A stretch of DNA of 64,000 bases from an uncultured Collinsella sp. (GCA_900541675.1 UQKU01000002.1:1-64000); one strand, 5' to 3'. Shown: positions 1-8,624, counted from the first letter of the stretch. Program-made: numbers and translations. Notes: generated from the letters alone by a model not told the origin.

Positions 1-9
1 GGGGCTATT

Positions 10-39
10 CCCGCGTTGCGCTAGCTGCGGAAACGCGGG
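10..39. repeat. Short hairpin at the window edge
   Basis: CCCGCGTT at 10-17 is complementary to AACGCGGG at 32-39. It may be a terminator stem or a remnant of an intergenic hairpin repeat; there is no T-tract. I see no gene in 1-109. Confidence 0.4.
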
Positions 40-109
40 GCCCGTTCAGGCTGTTGCGTTGAGATTGAAAATCAACCCAGGCATACCAAACGCTGACGCA
101 TCCGTGACA

Positions 110-138
110 TAGTCATTGGGGACGTTCTTACATGACTA
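110..138. repeat. GGGGAC-core palindrome, copy 1
   Basis: Arms TAGTCAT (110-116) and ATGACTA (132-138) enclose the core TGGGGACGTTCTTA. The TAG stop of the deacetylase gene (136-138, minus strand) lies inside the right arm. The same core recurs at 8625-8651 and 12132-12162 with different or shifted arms. Confidence 0.8.
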
Positions 139-1542
139 GTCTGTGGTGTCGTCATCTTCGGCGAGCTGGGGGAACACGGCGTTTTTGGGCATGGCGGCCT
201 TCGTCAGCGAGGTGAGCTTTTTGCTCAGCGATGTATCCGTCTTGACCAGATCACTCAATGTCACGATTTTGTAGCCGTCGGCAATAAGCCCGTCGATAAT
301 CTGCGGCAGCGCCTCGAGCGTCTGCTCGGCGCATTCATCGTTATCGGTCAGCAACACAATGTTGCCCGGCGTCACCGAATCGAGCACCGTCGAGACCTGC
401 TCGTCGGCACCGTTGAGCAGCCAGTCGCCCGAATCGATATTCCACGAGACCACGGCAGACACCAGGTCCATCGCATCAATCCAGTTTTGCTCGTCAAAGG
501 CTGCGTAGGGAGCACGTAAAAGCATCGTCGACGTTCCGGTCGCGGACTTGATCGCCTCGGTGCCCTTCGAAACCTGTTCGCGCACCGTATCGCGATCCTT
601 GCCCTTGAGCGATTCGTCGCTGTAACTGTTGGAGCCGACCTCGCAGCCGGCATCGACAATCGCCTTGGCCGTGGCGGGCGAGGCCTCGGCCGCATCGCCC
701 GACAGGAAGAACGTCGCGGTGACGCCCTTTTCCTTGAGCACCTGCAAGATCTGCTTGGTCGCTCCGCTCGGGCCCTCATCAAACGTCAGCGCCACGTACT
801 TTTCGTTGCCCTTGGGCGCCACGCTCGCGCACTCGACCACGCAATCGGTGGCGGGCACGACCTCGCCGCGGTCCTGCGTCTTGCCCGACTGCTCGCCGAC
901 CCACACCTCGGAGCGACCCTGGATGCCCCACGTCTTAACGTACTCGATGGCACCCGTGCCCTCGACCTTGAGCTTGGGCTCGATAACCGTCGCCTGGACC
1001 TCATGCTTCTCATACGTGTCGCGGCCGTCTTTGACCGTCACCTTCTCGCCGCCCGTAAGCTCGCGGCTTTTCCACTTGCCCTGTTTTATGCGCTTGCCGT
1101 CCACTTTTACCGACAGCTTTTCGCCGCCATGGCGAGTAAGCACGCTGTCGTCAACGGCCAGCAAGTCCCCGGCGTCGTAGGTATCGGTCAGCTCCTGGTC
1201 GTCGATGAGATTTTGCAGCGTAGAGCCGACGCGCACCGCAGTCTCCTGGCCGTTGAGGACGACATCCACGCTGCGGTTGACGTAGCCCACGACAGCAGCG
1301 ATGAACAGCACGAGCGCGCAACCCACGGCGATGAGCGCATAGGGCAGGCGAGACGGACGGCGGGGCGTGCGGCCGTTGCCGATGCGAGCGCTGCGGTCGC
1401 TAAAGCCGCGGCTATGGTTGAGATACATCGCGCCGGGCTTACGGTGACGCTTGCGCTGACCGCTGGGCAGCTGCCCCAGGTCGCGGCGCGCCGTCGGACG
1501 CGCACCCGAGCGCCCGTTTAAGTTAGATCCGTTTTGGCGCAT
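136..1542 (-). CDS. Membrane-anchored polysaccharide deacetylase-like protein, probable pseudoenzyme
   Basis: The 468-residue protein has a basic cytoplasmic N-terminus, one membrane segment (about 67-89), a DUF348/G5-like extracellular region (about 90-230) and a C-terminal NodB-type polysaccharide deacetylase domain (about 245-450). Family members remove acetyl groups from peptidoglycan or other polysaccharides using a metal held by Asp and two His. Here the usual TFDDGP is TFDEGPS (D255, E256), the HxxxH metal motif reads NSYSD (N305, D309), and the LLHD motif reads LLTD (397-400). Most metal and catalytic residues are therefore replaced, so a structural or glycan-binding role is more likely than deacetylation. 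The ATG at 1542 follows a strong GGGGGAGG ribosome site. The stop codon is embedded in a palindromic repeat. Fold assignment is firm; loss of activity is inferred. Confidence 0.85.
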   Translation of the reverse strand: MRQNGSNLNGRSGARPTARRDLGQLPSGQRKRHRKPGAMYLNHSRGFSDRSARIGNGRTPRRPSRLPYALIAVGCALVLFIAAVVGYVNRSVDVVLNGQETAVRVGSTLQNLIDDQELTDTYDAGDLLAVDDSVLTRHGGEKLSVKVDGKRIKQGKWKSRELTGGEKVTVKDGRDTYEKHEVQATVIEPKLKVEGTGAIEYVKTWGIQGRSEVWVGEQSGKTQDRGEVVPATDCVVECASVAPKGNEKYVALTFDEGPSGATKQILQVLKEKGVTATFFLSGDAAEASPATAKAIVDAGCEVGSNSYSDESLKGKDRDTVREQVSKGTEAIKSATGTSTMLLRAPYAAFDEQNWIDAMDLVSAVVSWNIDSGDWLLNGADEQVSTVLDSVTPGNIVLLTDNDECAEQTLEALPQIIDGLIADGYKIVTLSDLVKTDTSLSKKLTSLTKAAMPKNAVFPQLAEDDDTTD

Positions 1543-1563
1543 GTGCCCTCCCCCATAAACGCA

Positions 1564-1593
1564 GCAAGCCGGAGCAACAGGTCTCCGGCTTGC
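1564..1593 (-). terminator. Hairpin downstream of the PRC-barrel gene
   Basis: GCAAGCCGGAG at 1564-1574 pairs perfectly with CTCCGGCTTGC at 1583-1593. It lies between the deacetylase start and the PRC-barrel stop and is followed on the minus strand by only a weak T-rich stretch. Confidence 0.55.
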
Positions 1594-1614
1594 CTCCTAT
1601 CATTTGGAACGTCG

Positions 1615-2370
1615 CTATTTGCTAGCTTTCGACGAGCCCCCGCTCGCCTTTTGGTATTCGTCCTTAAAGGCCTTGAACATACCGCGCGTCTTGCCGAGCT
1701 GCTTGCCCAGCGCGCGACTGCCCTTGTCCACGGCGACCGAACCCTTGTCATCGAGCACCTTGGCGCCCTTCTTGACCTTATCGCCCACCACGACGCTTGC
1801 CTCGGCAGCCTTTGCGGCGGCGCCGCCCGAATACCCGAGCGACTTAACCTCGTCCGAAACGATCATCGCTCCGTCCGCATAGCCGCGCAGCATCGTCGGC
1901 GGCATCTGCGTGTCGCCCACCAGCACACTCGAAGCAGTGCCGGCGGTCACGTAGAACGTCTGCACGACGCCCGAACGCGGCTTAAACTCCACATCCGAGC
2001 AATAGCCCACGACATCGCCCGACTCCGTTCGCACGTCCATGCCAACCCAGATAATGCAATCGTCCAGGTTGATGTCGAGGCGCTTGGCCGCAGCGGTATC
2101 GTAGGTGCCCTTGACGTCGTCAACTGCGATGGCACCCTCGTAGACGCCAATGGCATCGAGCGCCACAAATCGGTCGGGGCGCTCGATCATACCCGCGATA
2201 TCGGACTGGCGAACCATAAAGCCCACCACGCGCGTGCCGCCCGGGGTAAAGACCGGAAAGTGAATCTTGCCGAGCTTTTTAGGACTGCGCGGCGTGCCGT
2301 CTTTTTTGGTGCGCTTATCCTCGGTAGGCTTGCGATAGATCTTGGCGCCGACAAAATCCCCGGCGCGCAT
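1615..2370 (-). CDS. PRC-barrel domain protein
   Basis: The 251-residue protein has two PRC-barrel-like beta units: one around residues 1-85 (GKIHFPVFTPGGTRVVGFMV) and one around 90-165 (NLDDCIIWVGMDVRTESGD). A Lys/Ser-rich C-terminal tail follows. PRC-barrels are small RNA- or protein-binding modules found in RimM and in photosynthetic reaction centre subunit H. The start ATG shares its A with the TAA of the upstream ytxH-like gene, so the two are translationally coupled. No catalytic motif is seen. The exact role is unknown; coupling to a YtxH envelope-stress protein suggests a membrane-associated function. Confidence 0.75.
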   Translation of the reverse strand: MRAGDFVGAKIYRKPTEDKRTKKDGTPRSPKKLGKIHFPVFTPGGTRVVGFMVRQSDIAGMIERPDRFVALDAIGVYEGAIAVDDVKGTYDTAAAKRLDINLDDCIIWVGMDVRTESGDVVGYCSDVEFKPRSGVVQTFYVTAGTASSVLVGDTQMPPTMLRGYADGAMIVSDEVKSLGYSGGAAAKAAEASVVVGDKVKKGAKVLDDKGSVAVDKGSRALGKQLGKTRGMFKAFKDEYQKASGGSSKASK

Positions 2371-2765
2371 TATGCCTCGGTCGAAGGCTCCGCGGCCTCG
2401 GTGTCGGCCTCGACGGCGTTCTCAACCACGACATCGGCGGCGGGCGTCACGTTACCGCCCGAGATGGCGTCGTTGAGCTGCTCGCGCAGCTGGTCCATGC
2501 GCTCGCGGGCAAGGTCAACCTTGGCACGCAGGTCATCGGTCTTGGCGTCGACCATCGGGCCAAAATCGTTGACCGCAGCGCGGGCCTCCTCGGCACCGTG
2601 CTCGTAGGTGTCGCGCATGTTATCCCAGGCGTCGTTGGCGATATCGGCAGCCATGGCGCGGGTCTCGGCGCCCGAGCGCGGAGCCAGGGCAACGCCGATG
2701 ATGGCGCCGGCGGCGGCACCGAAGAGCGCACCCGAGATAAAGTTGAAAGTCTTACCCATGTTCAT
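2370..2765 (-). CDS. YtxH-family small membrane protein
   Basis: This 131-residue protein starts with a glycine- and alanine-rich hydrophobic segment (FISGALFGAAAGAIIGVALA) followed by the PRSGAET motif typical of the YtxH family. An amphipathic, charged helical region (about 30-105) and an acidic Ala/Glu tail follow. YtxH proteins are small stress-associated membrane proteins of unknown biochemical role. The sequence AGGAGAGGAATGAACATG gives two possible starts, 2765 and 2759; the second has better ribosome-site spacing. The gene overlaps the PRC-barrel gene by one base and has a TATAAT box upstream. Confidence 0.8.
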   Translation of the reverse strand: MNMGKTFNFISGALFGAAAGAIIGVALAPRSGAETRAMAADIANDAWDNMRDTYEHGAEEARAAVNDFGPMVDAKTDDLRAKVDLARERMDQLREQLNDAISGGNVTPAADVVVENAVEADTEAAEPSTEA

Positions 2766-2810
2766 TCCTCTCCTGCGGGCACCTCGGCGCCCACCGTTTG
2801 AATGCTGTCC

Positions 2811-2816
2811 ATTATA
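2811..2816 (-). promoter_or_regulatory. TATAAT -10 box for the ytxH-like gene
   Basis: On the minus strand the sequence GGGTATAATGG lies 46 bases upstream of the 2765 start. No good -35 hexamer is seen. Confidence 0.45.
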
Positions 2817-2895
2817 CCCGCAGCACAGCGCTTGCCGTCTTGCTCATCTGCGTACGGTAAAGGCGCAGGTACATGATGGTGATAAGCGGGTGAGC

Positions 2896-3741
2896 CTACT
2901 CCTGCGGCATGGCAGGCATGGCCACTGTAGCGCCCGGGTCCTCGCCGGCGCCGTCAACGAGCGGCAGCGCTCCCTCGCGCGCGGGGGCCACCGGAGCCGT
3001 CGCCGCGCCACCGTAGACGGCAGCGGGGGCCTCGTGGCTCTCGGCGGTCGCGCCCTCGGTATCGATTACCTCCTGCGGCTCGTCGTCAAAGCTCGGGACG
3101 CCCCGGGGCTCCGCGGGCTCGGGCTCGACGGTCTCCTCGGCAGGGGCCTCGTCGACAGGCTCGGCGGCAGGCTCGGCAGGCGCCTCGCCCTCGGTCGCAC
3201 CCCCGGCCTCACCCTCGGCGTTCGCGGCGGCAACGGCCTCGTGCGGATCTTTACCCTCGGCCTCGGCGCGCATTCCCAGTACCAGGTTGCGCAGGCCCGC
3301 GACCGTACCGTCCACATCGGGAGCGGGCTGGTCGGCATGCAGATAGGCCCAATCCATCATAAAGGTCGCCGAAGACAGCGCGCCGATGGCCAGCGCGTCG
3401 TCGGGACACGAAAGCTCAACCTCAAAGACGCGCTCGTCGTGCTCGCTTACGCGCGTGCGGCCGCACGAGATGCTACCGGCAAGACCGGTCTCGTTCATGA
3501 GCTCGACTGTCACGTGCTCCAGCAGATGGCAAAGCTCGGTCTGGCCCATGCAGTCCTGGAACTCGCGACCGGAATCGCCCAGGCACAGGTGCTTGGCAAT
3601 CGCGGGCACCAGGTAGTACACGCGCGCCGTGGCCTCGATGTCCTCCGAGGTCATGAGCGGCATGCCGGGGTTCACCAGCACATGCGCGCAGATCTTGTCC
3701 TCGCTGACGGTGACCTTAAGGATGTTAAACAGGCCTGCCAT
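2896..3741 (-). CDS. Stand-alone cyanophycin-synthetase-like N-terminal domain protein
   Basis: The protein has 281 residues. Residues about 50-120 resemble the N-terminal domain of cyanophycin synthetase: a conserved Cys/Gly segment (CLGDSGREF), the HLLEHVTVEL helix matching the family's HVVEHIALEL, and GRTRVSEHDERVFEVEL matching GRTR...YEV. The ATP-grasp and Mur-ligase domains of CphA are absent. From about residue 165 the chain is an Ala/Pro/Glu-rich, probably disordered tail. It starts at ATG 3741 after a GGGGAGAG ribosome site and sits 25 bases from the CNNM gene, so the two are probably co-transcribed. The domain similarity is by eye; the function is unknown. Confidence 0.6.
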   Translation of the reverse strand: MAGLFNILKVTVSEDKICAHVLVNPGMPLMTSEDIEATARVYYLVPAIAKHLCLGDSGREFQDCMGQTELCHLLEHVTVELMNETGLAGSISCGRTRVSEHDERVFEVELSCPDDALAIGALSSATFMMDWAYLHADQPAPDVDGTVAGLRNLVLGMRAEAEGKDPHEAVAAANAEGEAGGATEGEAPAEPAAEPVDEAPAEETVEPEPAEPRGVPSFDDEPQEVIDTEGATAESHEAPAAVYGGAATAPVAPAREGALPLVDGAGEDPGATVAMPAMPQE

Positions 3742-3765
3742 AACTCTCCCCTACTCTTCCTTGCC

Positions 3766-5139
3766 CTACTCGTCGCCGTCGTGCGGGTCCGCAGAACCCG
3801 CGTCCGACGCCGCCGGCTTATCTGCCGAGGACTCGGAATCCTTCTTATCGGTTTCGGCCGGAGCGATCACGCGAATGAGCGAGATGCGCTGGCCACGCAT
3901 CGACTGCACCTTGAACTTGTACCCTGCGACCTCAAACACCTCTCCGATGTCGGGCACCGAGTCGCAAAGCTCCAAAATCCAGCCGGCGATGGTCTCATAA
4001 TCATCGCTTTCCTCGAGCGGCCAACCAAGCTCAATCGCGTCATCGCACGAAAAACGCCCATCGACGAGCCACTCGCGGCGCGAAAGCCGCGTGAGGTACT
4101 TGTTGTCGGGGTCGAACTCGTCCTCGATCTCGCCGACGATCTCCTCGACGATATCCTCGATGGTAATGATGCCGGCCGTACCGCCGTACTCGTCCACGAC
4201 GACCACGATCTGGTCGTGCGAGGTCTGCATCTCGGAAAGCAGCGGCAGGATGTCCTTGGTGTCGGGCACAAAGGTAGCGTCGCGCAAATAGCTGGCGATG
4301 GGCTGGTCGCCCTTGCCGTCGAGCGCGGGCTGAATCAGGTCCTTGATGTGCGCGATGCCCGCGACGTTGTCGGGATCCTCGTGATACACCGGGATGCGGC
4401 TGAAGCCGGTCTGGCGCATGGTGGACAGCACGTCGGCGACTGTCTCGTCGTCCTCGCACATGGTGGTGTCCACGCGCGGCACCATGACCTCGCGAGCCAC
4501 GGTGTCGCCCAGGTCGAAGATCTCGTGGATCATGCGTTTTTCCTCGTCGAGCAGGTCGTCCTGCTCCGAGACCATGTACTTGATCTCTTCCTCCGAGACG
4601 TTCTGGCGATCATCGGCGCTCTTGATGCGCAGGATGCGGGCCAGGCCGTCGGAGCAGGCACCGGTCAGCCACACGAGCGGGCGAGCGATCTTTTGGAACA
4701 CGGAGAGCGGTCCCACAACCTGCTTGGATACGCCCTCGGCGTTAGCGAGGCCGATGCGCTTGGGCACGAGCTCGCCGATCACGATGGACACGAAGGCGAC
4801 GGCGACGGTGATGATGACCGGCGCCAGGCCGCGCGCGATAGCGGAAAGCGGCGCGATGCCAAAGCTCATGAGCCACGTGGCAAGCGGGTCGGACAGGCTC
4901 GTCGAGGCGACGGCGGACGAGGCGAAGCCCACGAGCGTGATGGCGACCTGGATGGTGGCCAGCAGCTGATCGGAGTCGGCGGCGAGCTGGACGGCGCGCT
5001 CGGCGCGCTTATCGCCCTCTTCGGCATCGTGCTCCAACACGGCGCGCTTGGCCGTGGTGAGAGCCATCTCGGACATGGAGAAGTAGCCGTTGATGAGGGT
5101 CAAAACGAGGGTAGTGATAAGGGAGATGGTTATGTCCAT
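3766..5139 (-). CDS. CNNM/CorC (hemolysin-like) membrane transporter
   Basis: The 457-residue protein has the full HlyC/CorC/TlyC layout: an N-terminal DUF21/CNNM membrane domain (about 1-190, several hydrophobic helices, with NGYFSMSEMALTTAKR), a pair of CBS domains (about 205-330, MVPRVDTTMCEDDETV and DQIVVVVDEYGGTAGIITIEDIVEEIVGEIEDE), and a C-terminal CorC_HlyC transporter-associated domain (about 345-430). The family is linked to Mg2+ or Co2+ transport across the cytoplasmic membrane, not to haemolysis. A charged Ser/Asp-rich tail ends the chain. The start ATG at 5139 has a GGAGG site somewhat far upstream. The family call is secure; the ion is inferred. Confidence 0.92.
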   Translation of the reverse strand: MDITISLITTLVLTLINGYFSMSEMALTTAKRAVLEHDAEEGDKRAERAVQLAADSDQLLATIQVAITLVGFASSAVASTSLSDPLATWLMSFGIAPLSAIARGLAPVIITVAVAFVSIVIGELVPKRIGLANAEGVSKQVVGPLSVFQKIARPLVWLTGACSDGLARILRIKSADDRQNVSEEEIKYMVSEQDDLLDEEKRMIHEIFDLGDTVAREVMVPRVDTTMCEDDETVADVLSTMRQTGFSRIPVYHEDPDNVAGIAHIKDLIQPALDGKGDQPIASYLRDATFVPDTKDILPLLSEMQTSHDQIVVVVDEYGGTAGIITIEDIVEEIVGEIEDEFDPDNKYLTRLSRREWLVDGRFSCDDAIELGWPLEESDDYETIAGWILELCDSVPDIGEVFEVAGYKFKVQSMRGQRISLIRVIAPAETDKKDSESSADKPAASDAGSADPHDGDE

Positions 5140-5246
5140 CGGGAGTTTCTCGAACCTCCAAGATTCGGGACGTCAGGGTAAAACGTTGATGGCGGATACG
5201 GCAATTGCACCAGTCGCCCGTGCGAGCGGGGCCGTGGGCGTGGTCG

Positions 5247-5930
5247 CTAGATTACGAAGAGGATCACCGCCATGAACTGGAAGATACTGCCGGCGAGCAC
5301 CCACAAGTGAAAAACACTGTGCAGATAGCGCACGTTTTTGGCGATGTAGAACGGCACGCCCACGGTATAGCACACGCCGCCGACGGCGAGCAGGGCAAGC
5401 GCGACGGGGTTCAGCAGCGCCACAAGTTCGGGCAGCTTAAAGACGACGAGCCAGCCCATCAGCAGGTAGACCAGGCCGCTTACCCAGTGCGGCTGACGCT
5501 CGCGCAAAAAGCACTCGAGCGCGATGCCGATAATGGCGATGGCCCATACGGCAAAGAACAGCGCAGGGCCGCCGTCGTTTGCAAGCGTGATGAGGCAAAA
5601 CGGCGTATAGCTACCGGCTATGAGCAGGTAGATGCAGCTGTGGTCGATGATGCGAAACACGCGCTTGGCGCGAGCGGGCTGAATCGCGTGATAGAGCGTG
5701 GAGGCCAGATATTCGAGAATAATGCTGACGCCATAGACAATCGCCGCGGCCATGTGGGCCGGGCCTCCGCCGCGCAGGGCAGCGAATACGATCAGGAGCA
5801 CCAGGCCCGCGATACCCAGCAGGCAGCCGACACCATGGGTGACGGAGTTCATGATCTCCTCGCCCACCGTGTAGTGTGGAATGGCCGCGGTCTTGGGTCG
5901 CGGCTTGGAGCTGTCGCTCGAATCGGACAT
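5247..5930 (-). CDS. Hemolysin III / PAQR-family membrane protein
   Basis: The 227-residue protein has about seven hydrophobic helices and the hemolysin III signature: EEIMNSVTHGVGCLLG near the N-terminus, SIILEYLASTLYHAIQ, the DHSCIYLLIAGSYTPF motif, and HSVFHLWVLAGS near the C-terminus. The conserved His and Asp residues are the expected metal-site ligands of the PAQR superfamily (YqfA/TrhA). The physiological role in bacteria is uncertain, with membrane homeostasis suggested. ATG 5930 is preferred over an in-frame TTG at 5948 because GGAGG lies just upstream of it. Confidence 0.9.
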   Translation of the reverse strand: MSDSSDSSKPRPKTAAIPHYTVGEEIMNSVTHGVGCLLGIAGLVLLIVFAALRGGGPAHMAAAIVYGVSIILEYLASTLYHAIQPARAKRVFRIIDHSCIYLLIAGSYTPFCLITLANDGGPALFFAVWAIAIIGIALECFLRERQPHWVSGLVYLLMGWLVVFKLPELVALLNPVALALLAVGGVCYTVGVPFYIAKNVRYLHSVFHLWVLAGSIFQFMAVILFVI

Positions 5931-6038
5931 GCCGGTTACATCCTCCAACGTAAAGAGTTCTCAACACTATATCAAAGCGTCTAGGTACGTGCGAAATTTG
6001 CACCATACGCGACCCTTTGTTTACCCATTCTTTGTCTG

Positions 6039-6067
6039 TTGACGCATCAACGACGAACGTCCATAAT
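6039..6067 (+). promoter_or_regulatory. Sigma70-type promoter of the alpha/beta hydrolase gene
   Basis: TTGACG at 6039-6044 and CATAAT at 6062-6067 are separated by exactly 17 bases. The hydrolase start lies 50 bases further on, after an AGGAGAA ribosome site. This is the clearest bipartite promoter in the window. Confidence 0.6.
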
Positions 6068-6116
6068 GCGCTTGCATTAAATGTTGATGTATTAACATCT
6101 TATAGGAGAATACCGC

Positions 6117-7082
6117 ATGTCTCAAAACGCACGTTCCCATCGAAAGCTCAAGATAGCCGGCATCGTTGCACTGGTGGTTGTCGTTGCGCTGCTCGGATTT
6201 GCCGGCAACTTCCTGCTTGACTTCGCGCTGAATCCCCGCGCGCAGTACACCATGAAGATGATGCAGGATAGCAAGAACGACAAAGACGGTGAGCAGCCGG
6301 ATGCCGAGGAAACCGAGGCGCGGGCGTGGTTTAAAGAGAATCGTGAGAGCAGCAGCCTCACCGCAGATGACGGAACCGAACTTGCCGCTTGGTATTTTGC
6401 CGCCTCGGAGAACACCCATGATTACGCCGTCTGCCTGCATGGATATACCAACGAGCCCATCGGCATGGCCCGATACGCCAAGCGCTTCCACGACCGCGGC
6501 ATGAACGTGCTCGCGCCTGCCGCCCGCGCCCACGAGCGCTCCGGCGGCGACTATATCGGCATGGGCTGGCCCGAGCGACTCGATGTTATCGCATGGATCG
6601 GGCGAATTGTTCAGGCTGACCCCGAGGCGCGCATCCTGGTCTTTGGCGAGTCGATGGGTGCGGCAACCGCCATGAACGTGGCGGGAGAATCTCTGCCCGC
6701 AAACGTGAAATGCATTATCGAGGACTGCGGTTATACGAGTGTTTGGGACGAGTTTTCTCTGCAGCTCAAGGACGTGTTCGGCCTGCCCAGCTTTCCCTTG
6801 CTCGATGTAGCAAACTTGGTGTGCAACGTACGCGCGGGCTACGACTTTCATGAGGCGAGCAGTGTGGAGCAACTCAAACACGCGACGGTTCCCATGCTGT
6901 TTATCCACGGTGACCAGGACACCTTTGTGCCGTACAGCATGCTCGACCAAAACTACGATGCGTGCGCCAGCAAGGTCAAGCAAAAGCTCACCATCCATGG
7001 CGCCACCCACGCCAAGAGTGCGCAAGTTGACCCCGAGCTCTACTGGAATACAGTCGACGACTTCCTCGACGAGTATTTTTAG
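6117..7082 (+). CDS. Membrane-anchored or secreted alpha/beta hydrolase
   Basis: The 321-residue protein has an N-terminal hydrophobic helix (about 11-38) that anchors or exports it, followed by an alpha/beta-hydrolase fold. Visible motifs are LHGYTN (oxyanion region), the nucleophile elbow FGESMGAAT with Ser as nucleophile, LFIHGDQDTFVPY with the acid Asp, and GATHAKS with the catalytic His. This resembles the BEM46/YtxM-like serine hydrolases; the substrate is unknown. It has its own TTGACG/CATAAT promoter and an AGGAGAA ribosome site, and ends in a strong hairpin terminator, so it is probably monocistronic. Confidence 0.88.
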   Translation: MSQNARSHRKLKIAGIVALVVVVALLGFAGNFLLDFALNPRAQYTMKMMQDSKNDKDGEQPDAEETEARAWFKENRESSSLTADDGTELAAWYFAASENTHDYAVCLHGYTNEPIGMARYAKRFHDRGMNVLAPAARAHERSGGDYIGMGWPERLDVIAWIGRIVQADPEARILVFGESMGAATAMNVAGESLPANVKCIIEDCGYTSVWDEFSLQLKDVFGLPSFPLLDVANLVCNVRAGYDFHEASSVEQLKHATVPMLFIHGDQDTFVPYSMLDQNYDACASKVKQKLTIHGATHAKSAQVDPELYWNTVDDFLDEYF

Positions 7083-7120
7083 GCAAAAAGCAACGTCTGG
7101 GGCTTTATCTGACCCCCTAT

Positions 7121-7251
7121 TTTCGGAAGTATGCGGCAAAATCTGGAACTGCCGACCAGACCGCAGTTTTACCAACAATTTATCAGGGGTTTTGTTGTCA
7201 AAAAACGTCGTGTGCTCGGCGGTCTCGAAATTTGCCGCATACTTCCGGAAA
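7121..7251. repeat. 131-bp intergenic hairpin element with 20-bp arms
   Basis: The left arm (7121-7140, beginning TTTCGGAAGTATGCGG) and right arm (7231-7251, ending ACTTCCGGAAA) are complementary apart from a one-base bulge. The interior holds a second pairing (GCCGA with TCGGC) and a T-rich centre. Its architecture is like the elements at 17.5 and 50 kb, but the sequence is different. Confidence 0.75.
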
Positions 7252-7286
7252 GCCGCCCGCGAGAGCTGTGCTCGCGGGCGGCTTTT
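7251..7286 (+). terminator. Intrinsic terminator of the hydrolase gene
   Basis: A 13-bp perfect stem, AGCCGCCCGCGAG with CTCGCGGGCGGCT, and a 7-base loop are followed by TTT. Confidence 0.8.
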
Positions 7287-7333
7287 GCTAACGTTGCGCT
7301 ACAAAAGCGCTCGATATGTCCAATGGACAGGTG

Positions 7334-8539
7334 CTACTTGACCTCGATGAGCTCGTACTTGCTCGTGCCCAGGCCGATCTTCTCGGCATGCGCAATGCAG
7401 GTGCGCCAGTCGGTGTCGGGATGCGTGATGCAGAAGGGGTCCTCGGCTTGCTCGCCCTCCAGATGCTCGTGGTTGTGCTCCATCTTGGCCGCGCTATCGG
7501 TGAGCTCGGTGTTGGGAAGCGGCTCGGACGCCATGACGGCATCGGCACAGGCCTGGTCGATGGCGACCGGGTCGAAGCTCGCGAACATGCCGATATCGTT
7601 GACGATAGGCGTGTCGTTTTCGGGATGGCAATCGCAGTTGGGGCTGATGTCCATGGCGAGCGAAATGTGGAAGCTCGGGCGGCCGTCGACGACGGCCTTG
7701 GTGTACTCGGCGATCTTGCAGTTGAGCACGTCGGCCGCAGCGTCATGGCCGGGCTTGATGGCGTCCTGGTTGCACACGCCGATGCAGCGGCCGCAGCCCA
7801 CACAGCGATCATGGTCGATAGCGGCAACGTGAACCGTACGGGTGTTGCCGTTGGCGAGCTCGCGCTCACGGGTGTCGTCAAACGAGATAGCGCTGTGCGC
7901 ACAGACCTTTTCGCAGGCACGGCAGCCAATACAGTGCTCGGTCGCGACGTTCGGCTTGCCGGCGGCATGCTGCTCCATCTTGCCGGCGCGGCTGCCGCCG
8001 CCCATGCCCAGGTTCTTCATGGCGCCGCCAAAGCCGGCCTGCTCATGGCCTTTAAAGTGCGTGAGGCTGATCACAATATCGGCATCCATGAGTGCCCGAC
8101 CGATCTTGGCCTCGTGCACGTACTCGCCGCCCTCGACCGGGACGAGTGCCTCGTCGGTACCCTTGAGGCCGTCGGCGATGATGATCTGGCAACCCGTGGC
8201 ATACGGGGTAAAGCCGTTCTGATAGGCGGTATCGATGTGCTCGAGCGCGTTTTTACGGCTACCCACATAGAGCGTATTGCAGTCGGTGAGGAAGGGCTTG
8301 CCACCCAGCTCCTTCACGACATCCGCGACGGCGCGGGCGTAGTTGGGGCGCAAAAAGCTCAGGTTGCCCAGCTCGCCAAAGTGAATCTTGATGGCGACGA
8401 ACTTGTTCTCAAAGTCGATCTGCTCGATACCGGCGTGACGGATGAGGCGCTTGAGCTTGTCGAGCTGGCTCTCGCGAGCATGCGTGCGCAGGTTGGTGAA
8501 GTACACCTTAGCGGGCGCTGCGGGTGCAGTTGCGGTCAT
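7334..8539 (-). CDS. DUF362 protein with two [4Fe-4S] ferredoxin motifs
   Basis: The 401-residue cytoplasmic iron-sulfur protein has a DUF362 domain interrupted near its middle by a 2[4Fe-4S] ferredoxin module, with CIGCRACEKVC around residue 205 and CVGCGRCIGVC around residue 245. The N-terminal part carries VAIKIHFGELGN, and THFKGHEQAGFGGAMKNLGMG precedes the clusters; both are characteristic of the family. DUF362 proteins are thought to act in electron transfer, but no reaction is established. A GAGGGGAT ribosome site precedes ATG 8539. The gene stands alone, between the hydrolase terminator and a repeat-containing gap. Confidence 0.9.
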   Translation of the reverse strand: MTATAPAAPAKVYFTNLRTHARESQLDKLKRLIRHAGIEQIDFENKFVAIKIHFGELGNLSFLRPNYARAVADVVKELGGKPFLTDCNTLYVGSRKNALEHIDTAYQNGFTPYATGCQIIIADGLKGTDEALVPVEGGEYVHEAKIGRALMDADIVISLTHFKGHEQAGFGGAMKNLGMGGGSRAGKMEQHAAGKPNVATEHCIGCRACEKVCAHSAISFDDTRERELANGNTRTVHVAAIDHDRCVGCGRCIGVCNQDAIKPGHDAAADVLNCKIAEYTKAVVDGRPSFHISLAMDISPNCDCHPENDTPIVNDIGMFASFDPVAIDQACADAVMASEPLPNTELTDSAAKMEHNHEHLEGEQAEDPFCITHPDTDWRTCIAHAEKIGLGTSKYELIEVK

Positions 8540-8624
8540 AGATCTATCCCCTCGGTCTATATGGCGTTACAGACATAAGAGGATGGTACCCGCTGAAGTA
8601 GGGTCAAAGTCAAGCGCGAAACCG

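Noticed and set aside
136..1542. Active polysaccharide deacetylase
   Set aside because: Key metal and catalytic residues are replaced; only the fold is supported.
2608..5181. Long plus-strand open frame of about 857 codons antisense to the CNNM gene and its neighbour
   Set aside because: It has no ribosome site, its translation is His/Arg/Leu-rich, and it covers two well-supported genes on the other strand.
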